A stretch of 20,533 bases of DNA, taken from CAYMUN01 sp964393835 (GTDB lineage: Bacteria; Patescibacteriota; Saccharimonadia; Saccharimonadales; UBA4665). Position 1 is the first letter of the stretch. Each line of letters opens with the position of its first letter. Below the pieces are notes generated by a model, which was not told the DNA's origin, made no database searches, and worked only from the letters and a program-made list of their open reading frames with translations. The stretch covers positions 1-20,533 of the forward strand of contig CAYMUN010000012.1 of assembly GCA_964393835.1 (NCBI GenBank). Reading direction: 5' to 3'. The position numbers and the translations under genes were made by a program. This document shows, one piece after another, positions 13,515 through 20,531 of the stretch.

Positions 13515-13598
13515 ATCTAAAACTCCATTACTTTACGCTCATCATAAATCAAACAACCTAAAATGCAAACGTAAATATATTAGTGGTGGGAAATTGTA

Positions 13599-13604
13599 TA
13601 TACT
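13599..13604 (+). promoter_or_regulatory. -10 box TATACT, 6 nt before the ddl start
   Basis: TATACT at 13599-13604 lies exactly six bases before ATG 13611. There is no Shine-Dalgarno site. Confidence 0.55.
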
Positions 13605-13610
13605 AATTGC

Positions 13611-14777
13611 ATGGAAACGATCGCAGTTATCTTTGGTGGCCGCTCAGCTGAGCACGACGTATCCATCGTCACGGCCCTGGCCAGTATCATAAGGCCGCTT
13701 GAATTAACGAAAAAATACAAAGTAGAAGCCGTATATGTCGCTAAAGACGGCGCGTGGTATTGGGATGAAAAACTCAAAGATATCAAATTGTTTACCTCGG
13801 GTGCCATCCAAGACTTTTTGCAGCGCACGCAGCCAATCGGCGTGCAGTTTGACGGTGGCATGACGCTGATTAAGGCTGGCGGCATTGCCGGCCGCAAACA
13901 GTCCCGCAAAATCGATCTGGTCTTTCCGGCAATGCATGGCACCTACGGCGAGGACGGCTCGCTCATGGGTTTGCTCGATATGGCCGGCATTCCTTATGTC
14001 GGCTGCGGACTCAGCGCTTCAGCCGTAGCCATGGACAAAGTGCTGGCCAAGCAAGTCGCGGCTGGTAGCGGCATTCCTGTTTCTCGGTTTCTTACTTTTA
14101 CCAAGGCGGATATAGAGCGCGCGCCGGGGCCGGCAGTGCAGGCTATCACCAGGGGGCTCCAGTATCCGTTATTTGTTAAACCGGCGCACCTGGGCTCCAG
14201 TATTGGCATTAGCCGGGTCACGACTGATACTGAACTGCGTAATGCCCTCGAGGTGGCTACCCATTATGATGACAGGGTGATTATCGAGGAAGCCGTCCAA
14301 AACCTGATTGAAGTCACGCTGCCCATTATCGGCAATGATCGTCCGCAACCGGCGCTACTGGAGCAGCCAATGACCAAAGCCGAAGACTTTTTCGACTTTG
14401 ACACCAAGTATCTGCAGGGCGGCAAAAAAGGCAAGGGCAAGGGCGGTGCCAAAGGGGCTCAGGGCTACAGCCAGATCCCGGCTGACTTACCCAAAGACCT
14501 CTATGCCAAAGCCGAAGCTGTTGGCCTGGCCGTCTATAAGGCACTCGGCTGCAGCGGTATCGCCCGGGTGGACATGTTGATTGATGGCAAGACTAACGAA
14601 GTCTATTTTAACGAAGCCAATCCGCTGCCCGGTGGGCTCTATGCCCACAACTGGAACCGGGCTGGCGTCAGTAACATCGAGCTCGTCCAAAAACTGGTCG
14701 GCTTCGCCAAAGAGCGTCACATCCAGCGCCAATCCCTCACCACTACCTTCGGCACGAACTACCTCAAACAATTTTAA
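13611..14777 (+). CDS. ddl: D-alanine--D-alanine ligase
   Basis: This 388-aa cytoplasmic ATP-grasp enzyme makes D-Ala-D-Ala for the peptidoglycan stem peptide. It shows VIFGGRSAEHDVSI (6-19), HGTYGEDG (109-116), YPLFVKPAHLGSSIGIS (185-201), IIEEAV, FDFDTKYL (261-268), RVDMLID (319-325) and the Mg-binding end NEANPLPGGLYAHNW (334-348). The flexible loop over the active site carries an unusual Lys/Gly run at about 270-284 (GGKKGKGKGGAKGAQGYSQIP). The enzyme is somewhat longer than the usual 300-350 residues, mainly because of that loop and of the region at 60-100. Context: MurF-like ligase upstream on the same strand. Confidence 0.94.
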   Translation: METIAVIFGGRSAEHDVSIVTALASIIRPLELTKKYKVEAVYVAKDGAWYWDEKLKDIKLFTSGAIQDFLQRTQPIGVQFDGGMTLIKAGGIAGRKQSRKIDLVFPAMHGTYGEDGSLMGLLDMAGIPYVGCGLSASAVAMDKVLAKQVAAGSGIPVSRFLTFTKADIERAPGPAVQAITRGLQYPLFVKPAHLGSSIGISRVTTDTELRNALEVATHYDDRVIIEEAVQNLIEVTLPIIGNDRPQPALLEQPMTKAEDFFDFDTKYLQGGKKGKGKGGAKGAQGYSQIPADLPKDLYAKAEAVGLAVYKALGCSGIARVDMLIDGKTNEVYFNEANPLPGGLYAHNWNRAGVSNIELVQKLVGFAKERHIQRQSLTTTFGTNYLKQF

Positions 14778-14842
14778 TCCTGTCGGCTTCGCGAAGCGGC
14801 CGGGCGCGTTTCTGAAATAGTTTTTTGGTACTTTTCTGAGAG

Positions 14843-14893
14843 GGTGTGTATGTATAACGGGTGGCGATTCGCTGGCAGGTATACATACACACC
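14843..14893. repeat. Perfect 14-bp inverted repeat between ddl and guaA
   Basis: The arm GGTGTGTATGTATA (14843-14856) and its exact complement TATACATACACACC (14880-14893) flank 23 bases. No T-run follows, so it is not a standard terminator; a T6 stretch precedes it (14821-14826). It lies 65 bases past ddl and 47 before the guaA -10. Upstream, GCTTCGCGAAGC is a small perfect palindrome. Confidence 0.75.
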
Positions 14894-14939
14894 TGATTCC
14901 AAGACCTGCCATGTTAACTCCTAACAGAGCTGAGTGTGG

Positions 14940-14945
14940 TATCAT
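14940..14945 (+). promoter_or_regulatory. Extended -10 TGgTATCAT, 5 nt before the guaA start
   Basis: TATCAT at 14940-14945, preceded by TGG, lies five bases before ATG 14951. The in-frame GTG at 14936 would lie upstream of the transcription start, so it is rejected as start. Confidence 0.5.
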
Positions 14946-14950
14946 TAATT

Positions 14951-16846
14951 ATGACGATGCGAAACCGGGTTGCCATCCTCGATGCCGGGGGACAATATGT
15001 GGATCTGGTGCGCAAGGCGGTAGAGCGACAAGGGATTCCGGCTGACGTGCTGCCGCTCAGCACTCCCCGCCAAAAAATTGAGGGCACCTACGGGGCAATT
15101 ATCATTTCCGGCAGTCCGGCCAGCTCGCACGCCGAGGCAGCGCCCCAACCAGATCCCGGCATTTGGGAGAGCCCTTTGCCGTTACTTGGTATCTGTTACG
15201 GGATGCAGGCCATGGTGACAGCCCATGGCGGCCAGGTGGCTAAAAATGCCATCCGCGAGGATGGCCGGGTAACCACGCAGGTAGACGTTTCACACTTAAT
15301 TTTTACCGGTATCAAAAAAGATTTTACGGGGCTTTTCACGCATGGCGACTTTGTTAAAACTCTGCCGGAGGGTTTTGGAGTGCTGGGCTCGCATAAACTG
15401 AGCGACGGCTCGACGGCGTATTCTGCAATTGCCAGAGATAATAAAATCGGCGTGCAGTTTCACCCGGAAGTCTTTGACGACACCCCCGAGGGTTACCAAT
15501 TATTTAAAAACTTTTTAGAATTAGTTGCCGACCTGGAGCCTGACGAAGGTTTTCGCCAGCGACAATTAAAAGAATTAATCGAGGTCAAGCAAAAACAAAT
15601 TGCCGAGCAGGCCGGTGACCGTCATGTCATCGCTTTTGTTAGCGGCGGGGTTGATTCCAGTGTCACCGCCACGCTGGCCGCCGGAGCCATCCCGGCCGAG
15701 CGACTGCATGCTTTTTACATTGACAACGGCTTTATGCGTGACGAGGACGACTTGGTAATAGAAGCCCTACAAGCCGCCGGCATCCCCGTCAAAAAAATCG
15801 ATGCCGTGACTGATTTTGAATATGCCGCCGCCGAGATTGACGGCATCAATAATGGCCCGCTGGTTACGGTCACTGACCCGGAAGCTAAGCGTAAAATTAT
15901 CGGGCGGGCTTTTGTCCAGGTTCAAAATAAACTGGTTGCCGGGCTCAAGCTGACTGAGGCCATGCTGCTGCAGGGCACCAATGCCGCTGATCGCATCGAG
16001 AGCGGCCACAGCACCGGCGACAGCCACACCATGACCATTAAGACTCACCACAACCAGGTTAAAGAAGTCCAAGAACTCAAAGCTGCCGGCCTGCTGCTTG
16101 AGCCCATCGACGATCTCTTTAAAGATGAGGTGAGGGAAATGGCACAGCAACTCGGTCTGCCGGATGAATTAGTGCAACGCCAGCCGTTTCCTGGCCCCGG
16201 GTTAGCTATCCGTATTATCGCCACTGCCAAATCTGACCCTGACTTGCAGCCCGAGCCGCAAGAACCCGATATCCAGGCCTTTCTCGACCACCATACTGCG
16301 GATGCCCAAGTACATGTCTTGCCAATCCGCAGTGTTGGTGTCGGTGGTGACGAACGTTCCCATCTCTCGGTGGCGGCCATCGAGCATGGCCGCCTGGATG
16401 CCAAAGACCTAGCAAAACTGGGTGCCGATCTGCCGGCCCACTTCCGCGATAGCGTCAACCGGGTCATCTACGCCCTGGGCTCGCAGCCACTCACCAAAAA
16501 ATCCTTAACTAAAACCCTCCTAACCGCCGACGTTCGCGACCAGTTACGTCATGCCGACCGCATCGTCTTTGAGGAAATGCGCGCCAATGATCTATTGGGC
16601 AAAATCAAGCAATTCCCGGTAGTTCTGATTCCATTATCGTTCGGTGAGCCGGGCCAGCGCTCTATCGTACTGCGGCCTGTGACTACTAGTACCTTTATGA
16701 CCGTCCAGGCTATGCTCCCCGGCCGGGAACTGCCTGCAGGATTCCTAGTCAAGATCACTGACCGCATCTTGGCCGAAGTCCCCGGCATCTCCCAGGTCTT
16801 TTTAGATCTCACCAACAAACCCCCGGCCACCACCGAGTGGGAATAA
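14951..16846 (+). CDS. guaA: GMP synthase (glutamine-hydrolysing), long eukaryote-like form
   Basis: This 631-aa enzyme converts XMP to GMP with glutamine and ATP. The N-terminal glutaminase carries Cys82 in LGICYGMQ and the later FHPEV. The ATP pyrophosphatase has the P-loop FVSGGVDSS and further on the motif PFPGPGLAIR. The C-terminal dimerisation part is about 100 residues longer than in the 525-aa E. coli enzyme. It follows the human GMPS layout: LPIRSVGVGGDERSH, NRVIYALG, then ADRIVFEEMRANDLLGKIKQFPVVLIPL, ending KPPATTEWE. THGD and REDG in the glutaminase are also as in the human enzyme. The start at 14951 is chosen from the -10 spacing. Confidence 0.94.
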   Translation: MTMRNRVAILDAGGQYVDLVRKAVERQGIPADVLPLSTPRQKIEGTYGAIIISGSPASSHAEAAPQPDPGIWESPLPLLGICYGMQAMVTAHGGQVAKNAIREDGRVTTQVDVSHLIFTGIKKDFTGLFTHGDFVKTLPEGFGVLGSHKLSDGSTAYSAIARDNKIGVQFHPEVFDDTPEGYQLFKNFLELVADLEPDEGFRQRQLKELIEVKQKQIAEQAGDRHVIAFVSGGVDSSVTATLAAGAIPAERLHAFYIDNGFMRDEDDLVIEALQAAGIPVKKIDAVTDFEYAAAEIDGINNGPLVTVTDPEAKRKIIGRAFVQVQNKLVAGLKLTEAMLLQGTNAADRIESGHSTGDSHTMTIKTHHNQVKEVQELKAAGLLLEPIDDLFKDEVREMAQQLGLPDELVQRQPFPGPGLAIRIIATAKSDPDLQPEPQEPDIQAFLDHHTADAQVHVLPIRSVGVGGDERSHLSVAAIEHGRLDAKDLAKLGADLPAHFRDSVNRVIYALGSQPLTKKSLTKTLLTADVRDQLRHADRIVFEEMRANDLLGKIKQFPVVLIPLSFGEPGQRSIVLRPVTTSTFMTVQAMLPGRELPAGFLVKITDRILAEVPGISQVFLDLTNKPPATTEWE

Positions 16847-16853
16847 CTTCGGT

Positions 16854-16887
16854 TAACAGGGATAGTTTGCTACAATGTAACCTGTTA
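16854..16887. promoter_or_regulatory. leuS promoter inside a 7-bp inverted repeat
   Basis: TAACAGG (16854-16860) and CCTGTTA (16881-16887) flank the -10 TACAAT (16871-16876). The predicted transcript starts near 16883, so the repeat works as DNA and not as an RNA hairpin. The symmetric flanks suggest an operator. The leader would be only a few bases. Confidence 0.45.
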
Positions 16888-19337
16888 TGCAGCGATACAT
16901 TCCGAGAGACATTGAGCCCAAGTGGCAACAGGCCTGGCAAGAGCAGGGTTTACATAAGGCCGTCGATTTTGATAAGCGGCCCAAATATGTGATGTTGACA
17001 GAATTTCCGTATCCCTCGGGAGCCGGATTGCACCTTGGTCACATTCGTGAATATACCTACGGCGACATGCTGGCCCGGCACAAGCGCATGCAGGGCTATA
17101 ACGTCCTCTACCCGATGGGCTTTGATGAATTCGGCTTGCCGACTGAGAACTATGCCATTAAAAATAAGGTTACGCCGCAGAGTGCTACCGAGCAAAACGT
17201 GGCGACGTTTGAGCAGCAGATGAAGAGCCTGGGCTACAGCTTTGACTGGGATCGCAAGGTTAATACCAGTGACCCCGATTACTATAAATGGACGCAGTGG
17301 CTGTTTTTGCAATTCTTTAAGGCCGGGCTGGCTTACCAGGATGAAATCGCTATCAACTGGTGTCCGCATTGTAAGACCGGTTTGTCTAACGAAGAAGTCG
17401 TCAACGGCCGCCACGAACGTTGCGACACTCTGGTCGAAAAAAAGACCTTAAAACAGTGGCTGCTGCGCATCACTGACTACGCCGACCGTCTGATTGACGG
17501 CCTCAAAGACGTCGACTACCCCAGCCGCATCGCCGATCAGCAAATCAACTGGATCGGTCGCAGCAGTGGCATGGAAATCAGTTTCAAAATTGAGGGCTCT
17601 GACGAATTATTAGAGGTCTTTACCACGGCTCACGACACGATTTTTGGTACTACCTTTATGGTCTTGGCACCAGAGCATCCGTTAGTAGATAGCATCACGA
17701 CTGCCGAGCACCGGGCCAATGTTCATTCGTATATTAAGATGGCTCAGTCCAAGACTGAGATTGAGCGCCAGGATGCTGGCCGCGAAAAAACCGGTGCTTT
17801 TACCGGTGCCTATGCTATCAATCCGCTCAATGGCGCCAAGATCCCGATTTGGATCGCCGATTATGTCTTGATGGGCTATGGAACCGGCGCGGTCATGGCC
17901 GTGCCCGGCGAAGACGCCCGTGACTTTGAATTCGCCAAAAAATATAACCTGCCAATTATTTACACGACCGAGCAGCAGGAATTCGTCAACTACCAAACCG
18001 AGTTAAAACAAAATCGCAAAAAGTACCGGCTGGCTAATTCCGGTGAGTTTGACGGTCTGGATTTCGAAGCAGGCCGCCAAAAAATCTTAGATAAGTTGGT
18101 CGAGCTAGGTGTCGGCCGCCAAAAAATCCAATATAAACTGCGTGATTGGATCTTTAGCCGCCAGCACTACTGGGGAGAGCCGATACCGATTATCCATTGC
18201 CCGGAGCACGGGGCCGTGCCAGTGCCAGACGACCAGCTGCCGGTGATATTGCCGCCAGTCGACCATTACGAGCCGACCGAGACGGGCGAGAGCCCACTGG
18301 CGGCCATTTCGGAGTGGGTACATACGACCTGCCCGATCTGCGGTCAGCCGGCCAAGCGTGAGACCGACACCATGCCTAACTGGGCGGGCTCGTCGTGGTA
18401 CTACTTGCGCTACTTTGACGCTCATAATGACCAAACTTTTGCCGACCGTAAAAAGCTGGACTACTGGGGCGCGGTCGATATGTACCTGGGTGGCATGGAA
18501 CACACCACGCTGCACTTGCTGTACTCGCGCTTTTGGCATCAATTCCTGTACGATCAGGGCTTAGTGCCATCGCCGGAGCCGTATGCCGCTCGCCGTGGGC
18601 AGGGTATCATCCTGGCCGCTGACAACACCAAGATGAGCAAGAGCAAAGGCAACATCGTCAACCCGACCGACATCATCGACAGTGGCTACGGTGCCGATGC
18701 CCTGCGCCTGGCCATCGCCTTTCTTGCTCCCTATGATCAAACCACTCCCTGGAGTCCGGAGAGCGTCGCCGGCACCCACCGCTTCCTGCAACGTGTCTGG
18801 ACGCTGACCCAAGAATTCCAAGCTGCAGCACCAAAAAGTACTGCTGAATCACCAGAGTTACGAAAAGCCGTCCATCAAACGATTAAAAAAGTCTCGGCAG
18901 ATTTGGACACTATGAATTTCAATACGGCCATCGCTGCCATGATGGAATTGGTCAATCGCCTGTATGTCATTAAGACCCAAGAGGATATATTTGAGAGCGG
19001 TGATTGGCAGTGGGCGCTCGAGACCCTACTGGTATTGCTGGCACCATTCGGGCCTCATATGGCTGACGAATTGTGGCATCAGCTAGGCAATAAAGATTCA
19101 ATTCATAAAGCTGGCTGGCCCAAACATGATGATACCTACCTGATCGAAGACACCGTAACCGTCGTTATCCAAGTAAACGGTAAGTTACGCAGTGACATAA
19201 AAATTGCTGCTGACGCCGATAAGGCTGACGTCATAGCCGCTGCCAAGGCTGAGCCCAAGGCGGCAACCCATCTAAAGGATCAAACAATTCGCAAAACCAT
19301 CTACGTCCCCGGCAAACTAGTTAACTTCGTAATTTAA
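16887..19337 (+). CDS. leuS: Leucyl-tRNA synthetase
   Basis: This 816-aa class I synthetase charges tRNA-Leu. The HIGH motif is HLGH (49-52), after the PYPSGAGL segment typical of LeuRS. The CP1 editing domain is present (TTAHDTIFGTTFMVLAPEH, with the later MAVPGEDARDFEFAKKY). Two cysteine pairs (WCPHC and TTCPICG) suggest Zn sites. The signature SSWYYLRYFD precedes KMSKSKGN (KMSKS at 582-586). It ends with the C-terminal VQVNGKLR domain. It is slightly shorter than the E. coli enzyme (860 aa). It starts 40 bases after guaA with its own promoter. Confidence 0.96.
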   Translation: MQRYIPRDIEPKWQQAWQEQGLHKAVDFDKRPKYVMLTEFPYPSGAGLHLGHIREYTYGDMLARHKRMQGYNVLYPMGFDEFGLPTENYAIKNKVTPQSATEQNVATFEQQMKSLGYSFDWDRKVNTSDPDYYKWTQWLFLQFFKAGLAYQDEIAINWCPHCKTGLSNEEVVNGRHERCDTLVEKKTLKQWLLRITDYADRLIDGLKDVDYPSRIADQQINWIGRSSGMEISFKIEGSDELLEVFTTAHDTIFGTTFMVLAPEHPLVDSITTAEHRANVHSYIKMAQSKTEIERQDAGREKTGAFTGAYAINPLNGAKIPIWIADYVLMGYGTGAVMAVPGEDARDFEFAKKYNLPIIYTTEQQEFVNYQTELKQNRKKYRLANSGEFDGLDFEAGRQKILDKLVELGVGRQKIQYKLRDWIFSRQHYWGEPIPIIHCPEHGAVPVPDDQLPVILPPVDHYEPTETGESPLAAISEWVHTTCPICGQPAKRETDTMPNWAGSSWYYLRYFDAHNDQTFADRKKLDYWGAVDMYLGGMEHTTLHLLYSRFWHQFLYDQGLVPSPEPYAARRGQGIILAADNTKMSKSKGNIVNPTDIIDSGYGADALRLAIAFLAPYDQTTPWSPESVAGTHRFLQRVWTLTQEFQAAAPKSTAESPELRKAVHQTIKKVSADLDTMNFNTAIAAMMELVNRLYVIKTQEDIFESGDWQWALETLLVLLAPFGPHMADELWHQLGNKDSIHKAGWPKHDDTYLIEDTVTVVIQVNGKLRSDIKIAADADKADVIAAAKAEPKAATHLKDQTIRKTIYVPGKLVNFVI

Positions 19338-19374
19338 TACTTAATAGTTGCTCACAAAGGTACTTTAAGGGCAC

Positions 19375-19445
19375 ATGCTAAATGTATATACAAATAAGGA
19401 ATACTAACAGGGGTGATCATAATTATTTGTATATACATTTAGCAT
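19375..19445. repeat. Perfect 23-bp inverted repeat downstream of leuS
   Basis: The arms 19375-19397 and 19423-19445 are exact reverse complements around a 25-nt centre (19398-19422). Each arm contains the 10-bp palindrome TGTATATACA (19383-19392 and 19428-19437). No T-run follows the right arm, and the stem is A+T-rich, so a standard terminator is unlikely. It lies 38 bases after leuS and 52 before the rpmF promoter. Confidence 0.85.
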
Positions 19446-19496
19446 ATGGGTGTAAAGAGGCGTGCCCACAAGACGACAAAAACCGTGGGCTGGCCC

Positions 19497-19525
19497 TTGA
19501 GAAAAGGGGGGAAATCGGGTAAGAT
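19497..19525 (+). promoter_or_regulatory. Promoter of rpmF-nusB
   Basis: TTGAGA (19497-19502), a 17-bp spacer and TAAGAT (19520-19525) make the best -35/-10 pair in the window. Transcription would start near 19532, giving a leader of about 34 nt with AAAGGA nine bases before the rpmF ATG. Confidence 0.6.
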
Positions 19526-19565
19526 AGAGCTAAGTTTTGTAAGTAAATGAAAAGGATATGTCCCG

Positions 19566-19709
19566 ATGGGTAAACCCAAAAAGCGAACCAGCCCCCGCAA
19601 GACCGGCACTCGCCGTAGTCATTTGGTGCTCAAGCTGGCTCGCAAAGTCAACGCCAAGTCACCTGTCAAAGTCCGCACTACTAAGCGCGAATCCGCCAAG
19701 CTCGTTTAG
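19566..19709 (+). CDS. rpmF: Ribosomal protein L32 (bL32)
   Basis: This 47-aa basic protein of the large ribosomal subunit begins MGKPKKRTSPRKTGTRRSH, matching the bL32 N-terminal pattern (KxRTSxxxxxxRRSH). It is shorter than the about 57 residues of E. coli L32 and has no cysteines, so it is the zinc-free form. The region after residue 20 (LVLKLARKVNAKSPVKVRTTKRESAKLV) replaces the usual C-terminal half with a basic tail. AAAGGA lies nine bases upstream of the start. nusB follows after 30 bases, probably in the same transcript. Confidence 0.85.
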   Translation: MGKPKKRTSPRKTGTRRSHLVLKLARKVNAKSPVKVRTTKRESAKLV

Positions 19710-19739
19710 CGTTTAACTCTAAACAAGGAACTTAACAAT

Positions 19740-20258
19740 ATGGCATCCAATCGTCACCTCGGCCGCATCATCGCTCTCCAGACGCTCTACGAGCAGGAGT
19801 TACGCAATGAAGCTAATGATGTTGGCTTTAATGTAGATGAGGTACTGGATCGCAATATCCAGCGCTACAAAGAGATGCTTGATGATATCGAATTTATCAA
19901 AAAACTGGTGGCCGGTATCAGCAAGCAAACGGCCGAATTGGATGCTAAGCTCCAGCCGGTAGCGCCGGAGTGGCCGATTGACCAAATCGCCCGGATGGAT
20001 CGTCTGGTGCTCAGGATCGGCTTGTACGAGCTCGAAAACGAAGCCGATGTACCACCTAAGGTCGTCATCAACGAGGCTGTCGAGCTAGCTAAAGCTTTTG
20101 GCGGTGACAATTCCTCAAAGTTCGTCAACGGCGTACTCGGCACTTTGTTGCGTCAGCGTGACGAAAAACCGTCGGTTGCAGCCAAAGTTGCGGCCAAACC
20201 AAAGGCATCTAAAAAAGCAGCCAAGACGCCGCCTAAAAAAGCAACGAAAAAGGCCTAA
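19740..20258 (+). CDS. nusB: Transcription antitermination factor NusB
   Basis: This 172-aa protein is the NusB helical domain (about residues 1-135). It begins with SNRHLGRIIALQTLYEQEL, carries RMDRLVLRIGLYELE in the middle, and has PPKVVINEAVELAKAFGGDNSSKFVNGVLGTLL, the family's signature near the C-terminus. NusB binds boxA RNA with NusE (S10) during rRNA transcription. After residue about 140 comes a disordered Lys/Ala/Pro tail (KPKASKKAAKTPPKKATKKA), not part of standard NusB; it could add nucleic-acid affinity. AAGGAA lies nine bases before the start. The next gene starts 3 bases after its stop. Confidence 0.94.
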   Translation: MASNRHLGRIIALQTLYEQELRNEANDVGFNVDEVLDRNIQRYKEMLDDIEFIKKLVAGISKQTAELDAKLQPVAPEWPIDQIARMDRLVLRIGLYELENEADVPPKVVINEAVELAKAFGGDNSSKFVNGVLGTLLRQRDEKPSVAAKVAAKPKASKKAAKTPPKKATKKA

Positions 20259-20261
20259 TCA

Positions 20262-20531
20262 ATGCAGGGCCCCAAGCGTATCAAAAATATTCGTCACAAG
20301 CTGACCCTCAAGCGCCGGCCAGTGATAGACGAAGTGGTGCGCGAGACCACCTCTGGCGGTATCGTTTTTCGTCGCAATGCCAAGACTGAGGCGGTTGAAA
20401 TCCTGCTCATGCTGGACGCTAAAAATCGCTGGACGATTCCCAAAGGCCATGTCGAGCCGGGCGAAGAGCCCAAGCAAACTGCCGAGCGCGAGATCCGCGA
20501 GGAAACCGGCCTGCAGGAAATGAAGGTCTAA
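20262..20531 (+). CDS. Nudix hydrolase, cut short just after the Nudix box
   Basis: The 89 residues are TSGGIVFRRNAKTEAVEILLMLDAKNRWTIPKGHVEPGEE and the complete Nudix box GHVEPGEEPKQTAEREIREETGL (about 62-84), which binds Mg and hydrolyses nucleoside diphosphates linked to another moiety. The frame then ends in TAA (20529-20531), where members of the family normally continue for about 50-70 residues. This is two bases from the window end, so a sequencing or assembly error at the edge, or a real frameshift, cannot be told apart. The N-terminus is basic (PKRIKNIRHKLTLKRR). It is the third gene of the rpmF-nusB unit. Confidence 0.8.
   Translation: MQGPKRIKNIRHKLTLKRRPVIDEVVRETTSGGIVFRRNAKTEAVEILLMLDAKNRWTIPKGHVEPGEEPKQTAEREIREETGLQEMKV

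Noticed and set aside
14936..14950. GTG start for guaA at 14936
   Set aside because: The -10 box lies inside this extension; ATG 14951 fits the spacing seen for other genes and the family N-terminus.
19375..19445. Intrinsic terminator of leuS
   Set aside because: No T-run follows the right arm and the stem is A+T-rich with a 25-nt loop.
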